This document shows, one piece after another, positions 19,331 through 30,289 of a stretch of 44,456 nucleotides of DNA (positions within the stretch are counted from its first letter, which is position 1; each line of letters begins with the position of its first letter). Location: contig BNWE01000003.1 in assembly GCA_025998595.1 (NCBI GenBank), forward strand, positions 1 through 44,456, written 5' to 3'. This stretch comes from Alphaproteobacteria bacterium. GTDB lineage: Bacteria; Pseudomonadota; Alphaproteobacteria; UBA3830. The translations under genes were made by a program, and so were the position numbers. A model generated the notes under the pieces. It searched no databases. It was not told the DNA's origin and worked only from the letters and a program-made list of their open reading frames with translations.

Positions 19331-20861
19331 TTCAGCTGAAATTAGTTCAATCATTAAAGAACGCATAGAAAACTTTGATTCTGGTCCGGAATTTCTGGAA
19401 GTTGGTCGAGTTCTATCCATTAAAGATGGTGTTGCGAAGGTTTATGGTCTGGAAAACATTTTCATGGGCGAAAAGGTGGTGTTCGATTCCGGCGTGAGCG
19501 GTATGGCTCTCAATCTCGGAGAAGATACAGTCGATGTGGTGCTGTTCGGAGAAGATCGCGACGTGCATGAGGGAATGGAAGTTCGCCGGTCAAGAAAAAT
19601 TGTGGATGTTCCGGTTGGAAAAGGCCTGCTGGGGCGTGTTGTAAATTCTCTGGGAGAACCGATAGACGGAAAAGGAGCCATAAAATCCAAGGAAAGACGA
19701 GCGGTAGACGTAAAAGCGCCGGGAATTATCGAAAGAAAATCAGTGCGGGAGCCAATGCATACGGGACTGAAGGCCATCGACGCCATTGTGCCCATTGGAC
19801 GCGGCCAGCGGGAGCTGATTATCGGAGATCGCCAGACGGGAAAGACTTCCATCGCCATTGACACCATCATCAATCAGAAATACGCCTTTGAGAATAACAT
19901 TGAGAATCAGAAGCTCTACTGCATCTACGTGGTCATAGGGCAGAAGCGGTTTTCGGTGGCTCAGATCGTTAAAACACTCACTGAAGCTGGAGCCATGGAG
20001 TACACGACCGTCGTGGCGGCAACTGCTTCCGAGGCGGCTACTATGCAATATCTCGCGCCATATACCGGTTGTGCCATTGGCGAATATTTCCGGGACAATG
20101 GCATGCATGCGCTAATAATATACGATGATCTATCAAAACACGCGGTTGCCTATCGGCAGATGTCGCTGTTACTGAGGCGACCGCCGGGACGCGAGGCATA
20201 TCCGGGAGACGTGTTCTATCTGCATTCGCGACTGCTGGAAAGAGCGGCAAAACTCAGTGATGAAAACGGCGGCGGCTCTCTTACGGCGCTTCCGATTATT
20301 GAAACGCAGGCTGGAGACCTGTCCGCGTATATTCCTACAAATGTCATATCCATTACGGACGGCCAGATATTTCTCGAGAACGATCTGTTCTACAAAGGAA
20401 TACGACCTGCCATAAACGTTGGTCAGTCGGTTAGTCGTGTCGGATCTGCGGCGCAGACAAAGGGCATGAGGAAAGTCGCCGGCAAAATTAAGTTGGAATT
20501 GGCTCAGTTTCGAGAAATGGCCAGCTTTTCGCAATTTGCATCGGATCTGGATCAGTCCAGCAAGCGGCTCATCGCGCGCGGAGAACGACTGACGGAATTG
20601 ATGAAACAGCCGCAATATACTCCGATGAATATTGAAGAGCAGGTGATTAGCATATATCTCGGAGTCAATGGATATCTGGATGATCTGCCTCTTTCGGAAG
20701 TGTCTATATTTGAGAAATACGTACTTGGCAAAATTAAAAGCGAGCGCAAAAAAATCATTTCGGATATTCGGAATGGCGGTGACATAACGCCGGCGATGGA
20801 AGCCACTCTGAAGGAATTGCTTCCGACGTATCTAGAGGCGTTCAAAAAAAGGAAACATTAG
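19320..20861 (+). CDS. atpA: F1 ATP synthase subunit alpha
   Basis: The non-catalytic nucleotide-binding subunit of the F1 hexamer. The 513-residue length is normal. Start ATG 19320 lies behind GGAGAG and inside the end of atpH. The N-terminal beta barrel ([19 protein letters not shown]) is followed by the Walker A loop GDRQTGKTS, the Walker B-like [12 protein letters not shown] and the C-terminal helical domain ending [12 protein letters not shown]. The arginine-finger segment (VSRVGSAAQ) is intact. The gene is fully colinear with the family, with no repeat inserted. Confidence 0.98.
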   Translation: MKINSAEISSIIKERIENFDSGPEFLEVGRVLSIKDGVAKVYGLENIFMGEKVVFDSGVSGMALNLGEDTVDVVLFGEDRDVHEGMEVRRSRKIVDVPVGKGLLGRVVNSLGEPIDGKGAIKSKERRAVDVKAPGIIERKSVREPMHTGLKAIDAIVPIGRGQRELIIGDRQTGKTSIAIDTIINQKYAFENNIENQKLYCIYVVIGQKRFSVAQIVKTLTEAGAMEYTTVVAATASEAATMQYLAPYTGCAIGEYFRDNGMHALIIYDDLSKHAVAYRQMSLLLRRPPGREAYPGDVFYLHSRLLERAAKLSDENGGGSLTALPIIETQAGDLSAYIPTNVISITDGQIFLENDLFYKGIRPAINVGQSVSRVGSAAQTKGMRKVAGKIKLELAQFREMASFSQFASDLDQSSKRLIARGERLTELMKQPQYTPMNIEEQVISIYLGVNGYLDDLPLSEVSIFEKYVLGKIKSERKKIISDIRNGGDITPAMEATLKELLPTYLEAFKKRKH

Positions 20862-20878
20862 TGGGTGTCGTGGATTAA

Positions 20879-23190
<2,312 letters not shown>

Positions 23191-23315
23191 GTGCGTGCCG
23201 CACGGGCATTAATGCTATCGCTACCGGTTGAAAGGTATGCCAGTTATACTTGCGATGCTGAAGCTGAGTCGACAAGAGAAAACGGGGCCAGCTTCAAGCT
23301 GGTGGTGGGGAGGTT
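23191..23315 (+). repeat. R1 palindromic element between atpD and atpC
   Basis: Begins right after the atpD stop. It shares blocks with the other R1 copies: a CACGGGC-TTAATGCTATCGCTACCGGTTG-like start, GGTATGCCAG, CTTGCGATGCTGAAGCTGA and a final GCTGGTGGTGGGGAGG. The last purine block is the only visible ribosome-binding site for atpC. Confidence 0.85.
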
Positions 23316-23318
23316 ATA

Positions 23319-23567
23319 TTGAACGCTAAAATTCTAAAACTCGGAAAAGAATTATTCAATGGAGAGGCCGTAAGAATAGTTGTGCCGGCCGTTGAGGGGG
23401 AGATGTGTCTTATGCAGAACCACATATCCATAGTTACGGCTCTCAGAAAGGGATACCTGAAAGTATATCGACCTCTGGTTGAGCGTCCTATTTCCATTGC
23501 AATTGAACGAGGCGTATGTTCATTCTCAGATAATTCTGCTATATTTATCGTCGAAACTGCGGCTTAA
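23319..23567 (+). CDS. atpC: F1 ATP synthase subunit epsilon, short form
   Basis: The epsilon subunit sits at the foot of the rotor and in many bacteria inhibits ATP hydrolysis. The frame from TTG 23319, behind GGGGAGG, gives 82 residues. These cover the N-terminal beta-sandwich (VVPAVEGEMCLMQNHISIVTAL matches the family's 'PGEFGVLPGHAPLLT' area). The C-terminal helical hairpin, normally about 45 residues, is absent. The inhibitory helices may therefore have been lost, as in other short forms. The start codon is weak and placed by context. Confidence 0.85.
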   Translation: MNAKILKLGKELFNGEAVRIVVPAVEGEMCLMQNHISIVTALRKGYLKVYRPLVERPISIAIERGVCSFSDNSAIFIVETAA

Positions 23568-23596
23568 TAAATTCTTTTTTTGCTTCTGAGGTGTGT

Positions 23597-24370
23597 ATGA
23601 TTCCGGTTACTATTTCCATAATAAATCAGAAGGGTGGAGTGGGAAAAACAACAACGGCGGTTAATCTAGCTACGGCTCTTGCCGCCATAGGAAAGAAAGT
23701 ACTGGTTATTGATCTCGATCCCCAGGGAAACGCTACTACGGGATTTGGTATGTCCAAGGGAAAGGGATTGGAGAGTAGTTACGGAGTTCTGCTGGGACTG
23801 GCAGAGGCAGAACAAGTCGTAAAAAAGACATATGTGGAAGGTCTGTTTCTCATTCCGTCCACCATAGATCTGTCCGCAGCGGAAGTGGAATTATTTACAC
23901 TGCCGGATAGAGACAGTAAGCTAAGAAAAGCAATCGCTAACTTGGAATACGAATATATATTCATAGATTGTCCGCCTGGATTTGGATTCATAAACATAAA
24001 TGCGTTAAATGCGTCCAATAAGATCATAATTCCGCTTCAATGTGAGTTTTATGCGCTGGAGGGGCTTGCCCAGTTGTTCAATACAATTCAGGGAGTTCGG
24101 AATACCATCAATAGTAAGCTAGTGGTGGCCGGTATTGTGCTCACCATGTACGATCGCCGCAATAGTCTGAGCGCGATTGTCGCCGGTGATGTGCGTGCGC
24201 ATTTTAAAAACCTGGTTTTCGATACGGTAATTCCGCGAAACGTTCGCATAAGTGAGGCATCATCCCACGGAAAACCCGTGATTTTGCACGATATAAAATC
24301 CCAGGGAGCAATTTCACATATCGAATTGGCGCGGGAGTTTTTAAAAAGGGAATCACAAAATGAACAATAA
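23597..24370 (+). CDS. parA: Chromosome partitioning ATPase ParA (Soj)
   Basis: A Walker-type ATPase that moves the ParB-parS complex during chromosome segregation. It has the deviant Walker A KGGVGKTT at residues 11-18, ATPase motif IDLDPQGNATTGFG and Walker B FIDCPPG. At 257 residues it is family length. ATG 23597 is preferred to GTG 23591 because GAGG at 23588 is then correctly spaced. The gene overlaps parB by 11 bases. Chromosomal type is inferred from the pairing with parB and the lack of an N-terminal DNA-binding domain. Confidence 0.96.
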   Translation: MIPVTISIINQKGGVGKTTTAVNLATALAAIGKKVLVIDLDPQGNATTGFGMSKGKGLESSYGVLLGLAEAEQVVKKTYVEGLFLIPSTIDLSAAEVELFTLPDRDSKLRKAIANLEYEYIFIDCPPGFGFININALNASNKIIIPLQCEFYALEGLAQLFNTIQGVRNTINSKLVVAGIVLTMYDRRNSLSAIVAGDVRAHFKNLVFDTVIPRNVRISEASSHGKPVILHDIKSQGAISHIELAREFLKRESQNEQ

Positions 24371-25271
24371 AAGTTTGGGCAGAGGACTGGCGGCATTTTT
24401 GGATGTCGATACGACGCAACAGATTCCGGCGACAGTTGATAAGCCAGTTAGTGTGGATAAGCCAAATAGCGATAAATCCATAGTCAATATAAACGTTGAT
24501 CACATCGTTAGGAATCCTTTTCAGCCCCGTCATGTATTTAACGAAGAAAATCTGGCGTCTCTGGCGGAATCCATCAAAAGAAAGGGAGTACTCCAGCCGA
24601 TTCTTGTCACACGTCTGGAAGACGGAAAGTATCAGCTGATAGCGGGTGAAAGACGATTGCGGGCGACTAAAATGGCCGGTCTCGCGGAAATTTCCGCCAT
24701 AATCACAAGTCTGAAGAGCGAAGATCAGCTGGAAGTTGCCATTCTCGAGAATATACAGCGGGAAGATCTGAATCCTATAGATGAAGCAGAAGCCTATCGC
24801 CGATTAATCGATGAATTTCAGCATACTCAGGAAGAATTATCTGAAATTCTCGGAAAAAGCCGCAGTCACATAACAAATACGCTGCGTCTATTGGTTCTTC
24901 CGGAAGATGTGAAATCTCTGGTAAAAGAAAGCAAGCTTACGTTCGGACATGCGCGAGCTCTGGTGGGATCGCCGGAAGCATCTCAGTTGGCAAGGAAGGT
25001 AATCGATCAGTCGCTGAGCGTGAGAGAGACCGAAAGTCTAATGAAAGATGTGAAAGTAGGTCATATACCAGTTGCAAATTTAAATCCAAAGAAAAAGCAG
25101 GCGCCTGATCCGGAAGTATTAAATTTGGCTAATCAGATTTCGGCGCTCATAGGTCTGAACGTTCGCATAAAATTAAAAAATCATGGCGGAACTGTGGAAG
25201 TGGACTTCGGGGACTTTGGAGAGTTGGATCAATTACTCATAAAACTAAGTCCGAGCCGGACTGGCGTTTAA
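24360..25271 (+). CDS. parB: Chromosome partitioning protein ParB (Spo0J)
   Basis: A CTP-dependent clamp that loads at parS and activates ParA. The N-terminal ParB/Srx domain contains NPFQPRHVFNEENLASLAESI and the GERRLRA motif. A helix-turn-helix region follows (LSEILGKSRSHITNTLRLLVLP), then a C-terminal dimerisation domain ending KNHGGTVEVDFGDFGELDQLL. At 303 residues it is family length. No copy of the usual parS palindrome was noticed in the window. An R1 element starts directly after its stop. Confidence 0.96.
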   Translation: MNNKSLGRGLAAFLDVDTTQQIPATVDKPVSVDKPNSDKSIVNINVDHIVRNPFQPRHVFNEENLASLAESIKRKGVLQPILVTRLEDGKYQLIAGERRLRATKMAGLAEISAIITSLKSEDQLEVAILENIQREDLNPIDEAEAYRRLIDEFQHTQEELSEILGKSRSHITNTLRLLVLPEDVKSLVKESKLTFGHARALVGSPEASQLARKVIDQSLSVRETESLMKDVKVGHIPVANLNPKKKQAPDPEVLNLANQISALIGLNVRIKLKNHGGTVEVDFGDFGELDQLLIKLSPSRTGV

Positions 25272-25460
25272 TGGCTTTGCCAACGTGACGTTGGATCCGT
25301 TTATTGCTTCGCCGTTGGTTGCAAGGTATGCGAGTGGTTGTACCACGGGCGCTAATGATTCTGCCTCCAGCTGAAGGGTATGCCGACTGTAATTGCGACG
25401 TTGAAGCTGATTCTGCAAGAGTAAATGGGTCTAGCGTCACGCTGGTCACGCTGGAAGGAG
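25272..25460 (+). repeat. Two R1 copies in direct order between parB and murJ
   Basis: The first copy carries CCAACGTGACGTTGGATCC and GGTTGCAAGGTATGCGAG. The second carries AAGGGTATGCCGACTGTAAT, GCGACGTTGAAGCTGATTC and AGCGTCACGCTGG. The 3' end (CGCTGGAAGGAG) forms the likely ribosome-binding site of murJ. Confidence 0.85.
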
Positions 25461-25466
25461 TATATA

Positions 25467-27200
25467 ATGGGTATAATAAGAGCGGCATTTACCGTTGGTT
25501 CTTTTACGCTGCTGTCGAGAATAATCGGATTCCTGCGGGAATGCGTTATGGCGTTTACGCTGGGAGCTGGAATGTACACAGACGCTCTGCTAGTAGCGCT
25601 GCGATTTGCCAATACTTTCCGAAGAATCTTTGCCGAAGGAGCATTTAACGCCTCTTTTCTCCCAAGATTTTCTAAAGTCCTTGCAGGACAGGCGTTTTCT
25701 GCTTCGCTTTCTTCCGAAAGGTATGCGAGATGTGCTTGCGAAGTTGAAGCTAACTCAAAATCAGTAGAAGCCTGTGATGCAACCACCGTGACGTTTGATC
25801 CGTCTACTCCTCTTGATTCATCTGTAACTTCGCAAGTACAGTCGGCATACCTTGAAACCGGTAGCGAAGCAGTAAGCGAGTCCAGCGTCACGCTGGTGTT
25901 GGCGGATGTGTTTAGCGCTTTGGTATGGGCGACGCTTTTATTTTGTGCTGTGGTGCTTGTATTTTTTCCATCTATTCTTTCGGTTTTTGTATCTGGATTT
26001 GATGTTCTTAGCGAAAAATTTAAATTGACCATTATATTGGGCAGAATATGTTTTCCATATCTGATTTTAATATCAATTGCATCGCTTTTTGGGGGAGTGC
26101 TAAACTGCATAAACAAATTCGCCATACCATCTGCGGTTCATTCGATACTGAGTCTTTTTACAATGACCGCACTGCTCATTGGCTATACATGTGAATTATC
26201 ATCCAACGTTACCGTTTATTTGGTTGCGGTATTTGCGCTTTTATCCGGCGTTGCTCAATCATATATTTTGTACGTCTCCATAAGGAAATATGGATTTCGT
26301 GTTTCATTGAGATTGAATTGTCTTACGGCCCCCGTCAAGGATATCATGAAAAACATGGTGCCCGGCATTATTGGTGCAGGAGTTTGGCAGCTGAATGTTC
26401 TAATGGATGCAACGGTGTCGTCGTATCTTCCAACTGGAACGATTACATGTATTAATTTGGCGGATAGACTCAATCAATTTCCGTTGGGAACGTTAGGAAT
26501 CGCACTTAGTACCGCGCTTCTTCCGACATTATCCAGATACATCGCTGTGAAAGACTATGACAAAGCTAGCGCAGAATTGGAGCGTGGTATTTTATTTGCA
26601 TTCTTTTTAACGCTTTTCGCAACGCTTGTACTGGTGGCGCTAAGTGAGCCGACGGTTGCAGTTGCGTTTCAAAGGGGGCAGTTTCAGGAGGAACACGTGA
26701 AAATTACGGCAGATGTGTTAATTGGATTTGCTGTGGGACTTCCGGCATTCGTATTAACAAAAATATTTTCAGCCTTGTATTTCGCCTGCGGAGATACCAA
26801 AACTCCGGTGATTTTCGGCGCCTGCTCCGTTTTTATAAACGCGCTTTTTATCGTTCTATTATTACCGATTTGGAAGTATTTGGGAATTGCACTGTGTACG
26901 TCCATTGCTGCTTTTTCAAACGCAATCATGCTGATGTGCTTTTCTCGTAGACACATGAAGATAAAACTAAGTCCAGGTTTTTTTATAAAAATTTCTGCGC
27001 AATTTATTGCAGCTTTAGTTACGTATTTCGTTCTTCGATATATTTCTAATGCCTTCTGGACTCCGGAAATCGGAAATCAATTGATAAAGTGGCTGATTTA
27101 TCTGGGATTCTCTCTGGTGGCGGCAATAACGTTCTTCTCCACAACTGTACTTTGTCTCCTGTTATCGAAACAAAAGGAATGGAAAATATGGAAGTGTTAA
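25467..27200 (+). CDS. murJ: Lipid II flippase MurJ with in-frame repeat insertion
   Basis: MurJ (MviN) flips lipid II across the inner membrane for peptidoglycan synthesis. ATG 25467 lies behind GGAAGGAG. The N-terminal family signature is clear (SRIIGFLRECVMAF, FRRIFAEGAFNASFLPRFS), and further membrane helices follow to the end. At 577 residues it is about 65-70 longer than usual. The excess lies at residues about 76-144, after FLPRFSKVLAG, where R1 DNA is translated (Ser/Thr/Glu-rich, non-hydrophobic). The insert sits in the loop between helices 2 and 3, where it might be tolerated. It is convergent with the ankyrin/J-domain gene. Activity is inferred from the intact frame. Confidence 0.95.
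   Translation: MGIIRAAFTVGSFTLLSRIIGFLRECVMAFTLGAGMYTDALLVALRFANTFRRIFAEGAFNASFLPRFSKVLAGQAFSASLSSERYARCACEVEANSKSVEACDATTVTFDPSTPLDSSVTSQVQSAYLETGSEAVSESSVTLVLADVFSALVWATLLFCAVVLVFFPSILSVFVSGFDVLSEKFKLTIILGRICFPYLILISIASLFGGVLNCINKFAIPSAVHSILSLFTMTALLIGYTCELSSNVTVYLVAVFALLSGVAQSYILYVSIRKYGFRVSLRLNCLTAPVKDIMKNMVPGIIGAGVWQLNVLMDATVSSYLPTGTITCINLADRLNQFPLGTLGIALSTALLPTLSRYIAVKDYDKASAELERGILFAFFLTLFATLVLVALSEPTVAVAFQRGQFQEEHVKITADVLIGFAVGLPAFVLTKIFSALYFACGDTKTPVIFGACSVFINALFIVLLLPIWKYLGIALCTSIAAFSNAIMLMCFSRRHMKIKLSPGFFIKISAQFIAALVTYFVLRYISNAFWTPEIGNQLIKWLIYLGFSLVAAITFFSTTVLCLLLSKQKEWKIWKC
25692..25905 (+). repeat. Inverted pair of R1 elements inside murJ
   Basis: A forward R1 copy (GGTATGCGAGATGTGCTTGC, GAAGTTGAAGC) is followed by an inverted copy. 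The second half reads TACTTGCGAAGTTACAG and GTTTCAAGGTATGCCGACTG on the minus strand. The pair could fold into a long hairpin in DNA or mRNA, yet the reading frame is kept through about 210 bases. Confidence 0.85.
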
Positions 27201-27224
27201 CGCACAGAATTAGAGCCGCTTCTC

Positions 27225-27263
27225 AAACCACAAACCTACCAATAAAATGGTAGGATGCGGTTT
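27225..27263. terminator. Hairpin between convergent murJ and ankyrin/J-domain gene
   Basis: AAACCACAAACCTACCA pairs with TGGTAGGATGCGGTTT around an ATAAAA-type loop. A convergent position and symmetric stem suggest a shared terminator, although no long T tract follows on either strand. Confidence 0.5.
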
Positions 27264-27286
27264 GGTTGCTATCTGACTAGATCGAC

Positions 27287-28654
27287 TTATCTTGCCCATC
27301 TGTCTTTTTTTCTTTGTTTGCAGGTGTAGCACTCATTTAACTCAGTGATTGATTTCATTATCTCTAGAACAAGATCATTAAAAACTGGAACCTGGCTATG
27401 GTTTTTGTCTGGATGAAAAAGAAGCGCAGCAGTAAAATAGACGCTATTGGGTACTTTTGTATGTCCATGTACACATTTAGTAGCAGCATGTGTAAGCTCG
27501 CCCTTCTTTATATTAAGTTTACGTAGCTCTTCTGTATTATTACGCAGATCTTCCGCTCTTTCATTCAGCGTATTCTCTGGATTATTGCAAAACGTCACAA
27601 ATTGATCAAATGACATTGCCGTTTTATAACCTAAAAATTCTGATATTTTCATAAGCTTCTCAGCAGTTCCAGAATCTTTTTGTATTTGGTAATAGAGCTC
27701 TTTTAGTTGTTCGCGCTTTTCTGCTTCAATTTTCCTGGCTTCTTCGACTTTTCTAGCTTCTTCAGCTCTTCTGGTTTCTTCGGCTCTTTTGGCTTCTTCA
27801 GCTTTTCTAGCCTCTTCGGCTCTTCTGGCTTCTTCAGCTTTTCTAGCCTCTTCGATCATTTTAGCTTTTCTCTCTTCTTCTGCCGCTACTTGTGCTTGTA
27901 CTTCTGCCGCTTTTTTGGCTCTTTTCGCGTCTTCTGCAGCTATATCGGCTTTTCTCGCTTCTTCACGCATTTCCAATACCTTGAGTCGCTCCTTTAGAAT
28001 TTTGACTACGTTGGCGCTTATATTGTTTTGACAACGCTCAATTATTTCTTTTAAAACTTCGATTAGTGGGGCATAATATTTGTTGCAACAAACAACACAA
28101 CCACATATATTCAAAGAAACATCAGCTCCAAATGGAGTCCAATTTGTAACACTCTCGCAAGTATTTAGACTTTTTTCAATGTTTTTTGACGATACTAGAA
28201 GGGTGAGAATTTCCAACGCTACATCCTTGTCATATTTCAAATACGTGTGAGGTGATAAAAATTCATGCAAAGGGGTGCGCCCGACTTTGTCAATGGCATT
28301 TACATCAATGTCGTGTACACCAACTAGAAATCTTACAGCTTCGACATTTCCACGAATACACGCATCATGCAGCGCAGTCTCCCCATATCCATCTGTGGCG
28401 TTTACATTTGCTCCATGACGAATCAGCCAATCCATCATTGCAATATCACCTCTCCGTGCAGCATTTGTTAAGAGTAAAATGCCGCCTTTGCTGCTATCTA
28501 TATTTTCATAATGCTTTCCAGCATAATCTATAGGACCTTCGAATTTTTGTAAGGTCGCAATACTGCGATCACTAGAACCTTCACTATACATGGCATTCAG
28601 TGAATTCATTAACAACAGCGTCAACAACACACCAAAAAGTTTTCTTATAATCAT
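27287..28654 (-). CDS. Secreted ankyrin / coiled-coil / J-domain-like protein
   Basis: A 455-residue product beginning MIIRKLFGVLLTLLLMNSLNA, a typical Sec signal peptide. ATG 28654 is chosen because GGAGG is eight bases upstream; an earlier ATG at 28681 would put that site inside the gene. Residues about 60-140 hold three ankyrin repeats (GANVNATDGYGETALHDAC, VGRTPLHEFL). Residues about 230-320 are a charged coiled coil of repeating A-E-E-A-R-[KR]. Near the C-terminus, ALLFHPDKNHSQ carries the HPD tripeptide of J-domains, about residue 414. J-domains stimulate Hsp70 ATPase, so the protein may recruit a host or periplasmic Hsp70. Effector status is inferred. Confidence 0.85.
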   Translation of the reverse strand: MIIRKLFGVLLTLLLMNSLNAMYSEGSSDRSIATLQKFEGPIDYAGKHYENIDSSKGGILLLTNAARRGDIAMMDWLIRHGANVNATDGYGETALHDACIRGNVEAVRFLVGVHDIDVNAIDKVGRTPLHEFLSPHTYLKYDKDVALEILTLLVSSKNIEKSLNTCESVTNWTPFGADVSLNICGCVVCCNKYYAPLIEVLKEIIERCQNNISANVVKILKERLKVLEMREEARKADIAAEDAKRAKKAAEVQAQVAAEEERKAKMIEEARKAEEARRAEEARKAEEAKRAEETRRAEEARKVEEARKIEAEKREQLKELYYQIQKDSGTAEKLMKISEFLGYKTAMSFDQFVTFCNNPENTLNERAEDLRNNTEELRKLNIKKGELTHAATKCVHGHTKVPNSVYFTAALLFHPDKNHSQVPVFNDLVLEIMKSITELNECYTCKQRKKDRWAR

Positions 28655-28803
28655 AATCGGTTCCTCCAATAAAATACTCATCCAGTATATCCGAAGAAGA
28701 AAAAAATGTCAAGAAAAATCGATGGTGTTTTTGAAAATTTTACACAATATCTTCGGTGTTTTTTACAGTTAGTGGGTGGTGTATTTTGTTCTTCGATAAT
28801 TTG

Positions 28804-28862
28804 AAGGTAGCGAAGCAGAAAACGCTCATGATGCAACCACTGTCACGTTGGTTGCATTATCT
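28804..28862. repeat. R1 fragment, inverted
   Basis: GGTAGCGAAGCAG and GATGCAACCACTGTCACGTTGG are shared with the murJ insert and with the region upstream of the transporter gene. It lies between the divergent J-domain and ATP-grasp genes. Confidence 0.7.
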
Positions 28863-28938
28863 TTGGGCGACTGCTATCATATTTAAGGTACGTAACAGGT
28901 CTAATGAAAGATGATTGCTGTTAACTGTGGAGATTGCA

Positions 28939-30006
28939 ATGAGAGATAGAAAACGGTGTGCTTGTTCGAAAATAAAATTTGTAACAACAGTGGTTATGGC
29001 TGCTGCGGCTGGATTTGCATTGTCACATTTCGTATTTCCTACGGCAGTTCCGCCCGAAGTACCGCCATGTATCGAAAAGTTATTCAAGACTCACAAGCTT
29101 TTTCAATATTGCAAACCTGATACCCGCGAGTTGGCGTTCCTTGAAAAGGGCGGCGAATACTTTCCTGACTATAAAAATCCACGTACTTTCAATGATAAAA
29201 TAGCATATATTCTGCACAATTATTATCATAAATCCCCAATAACATGGCATATTGGTAATAAATATATGGCGAAAGAATATGTTGCTCAGGCCGTTGGCGA
29301 AGAGCATGTGGTTAAGTTGCTTGGCGTCTGGGACAATCCGAGCGATATAAAATGGGATGATTTGCCCAATCGTTTTGTCTTAAAAACTGCTCGCGGTCAC
29401 TTGGGAAAACAGGTGATAGTGGTGAAAGATAAAAACAAGCTGGACATTACTGCAACAATAAAACAGCTGGAAGAATTTTGTAAAATTGCTGGAATGGGAT
29501 GTGTGAAAACAAATCGCGTCATTGCGGAAGAATATCTGGAATCATCTGATGGCGAAAAAGCGGTTAGAGATTACAAATTCTTTGGTTCCTATGGAAAGGT
29601 TTTGTTTGCATATTGTCTGGAAGCCAGCAGTGGCGACACATGCGATGTGGACACTAAATCTTCTTCCTACTATTCAGTACCTGATTGGAAAAAGCTGCCT
29701 TTTAAGGTCGGTTATCATGAACAAAACGATGTTCCCAAGCCGAAACATTTTGATCGAATGATTGCGCTGGTCGAAAAACTGTCGGAATCTTTACCATTGA
29801 TTCGGGTTGATCTCTATGAGGTCGGAGATAGAGTGCTCGTGGGAGAATTAACAGAAGATGCATGTGGCGCTAAGTATATATTTTCTCCTCTAGTTTGGGA
29901 TTTCAAACTAGGTGAAATGTTCAATGTTCCAACATTGGAGGAGCTGAATAAAATAATAGAAAACGACAAGAAAAAATACGGAAACGAAGGAGTTGGGAAT
30001 TGGTAA
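28939..30006 (+). CDS. TupA-like ATP-grasp protein, membrane anchored
   Basis: A 355-residue product. ATG 28939 follows GTGGAG. Residues about 12-34 form one membrane helix (FVTTVVMAAAAGFALSHFVF), then PKFNDKIAY-like sequence (TFNDKIAYILHNYYHK) and an ATP-grasp core: FVLKTARGHLGKQV for nucleotide binding, then VIAEEYLE and YKFFGSYGKVLFAYCLE, and LIRVDLYEVGDRVLVGELT near the metal site. This matches TupA-like ATP-grasp proteins, named after teichuronopeptide synthesis and often found with polysaccharide genes. A role in envelope glycan or peptide ligation is inferred; the substrate is unknown. No glycosyltransferase neighbours are present. Confidence 0.8.
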   Translation: MRDRKRCACSKIKFVTTVVMAAAAGFALSHFVFPTAVPPEVPPCIEKLFKTHKLFQYCKPDTRELAFLEKGGEYFPDYKNPRTFNDKIAYILHNYYHKSPITWHIGNKYMAKEYVAQAVGEEHVVKLLGVWDNPSDIKWDDLPNRFVLKTARGHLGKQVIVVKDKNKLDITATIKQLEEFCKIAGMGCVKTNRVIAEEYLESSDGEKAVRDYKFFGSYGKVLFAYCLEASSGDTCDVDTKSSSYYSVPDWKKLPFKVGYHEQNDVPKPKHFDRMIALVEKLSESLPLIRVDLYEVGDRVLVGELTEDACGAKYIFSPLVWDFKLGEMFNVPTLEELNKIIENDKKKYGNEGVGNW

Positions 30007-30020
30007 GCAAAGCCCATTAT

Positions 30021-30160
30021 ACCTGTTGTAAAACCTTCCTATATCCTGTATTTTTGTCGTCGATCCAGTGCTCGAATCCTCATGTACATCTGAGTACACT
30101 GCGGTTCTGCGCTTCGTGTCTCATAAAAAATTTTCGGATATAGTCGGTTTCGCAATAGGT
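30021..30160. repeat. R2 miniature inverted-repeat element, copy 1
   Basis: Ends ACCTGTTGTAAAACC and GGTTTCGCAATAGGT are inverted repeats. The interior shares TATTTTTGTCGTCGAT with the second copy at 35913-36034. At about 140 bp with no coding capacity, it has the form of a non-autonomous insertion element. The rest of the gap to recA holds no feature I can name. Confidence 0.6.
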
Positions 30161-30289
30161 CTATTGTATATTAGAATTTTAACTACTTATTACTTTTTGG
30201 CCTTATCATGCTCGCTATTATCTAGTATGCTCATTAGAGTTTAGCTCAATTGCTGTGTGGATTGTTTTTTAGTTGGAGAATAGTAGTTT

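Noticed and set aside
23597..25271. parS site near parAB
   Set aside because: I looked for the usual GTTTCACGTGAAAC palindrome and did not see it in this window; a diverged site cannot be excluded.
30061..30120. tRNA-like GCTCGAATCC motif
   Set aside because: No acceptor or anticodon stem can be formed around it; it lies inside the R2 element.
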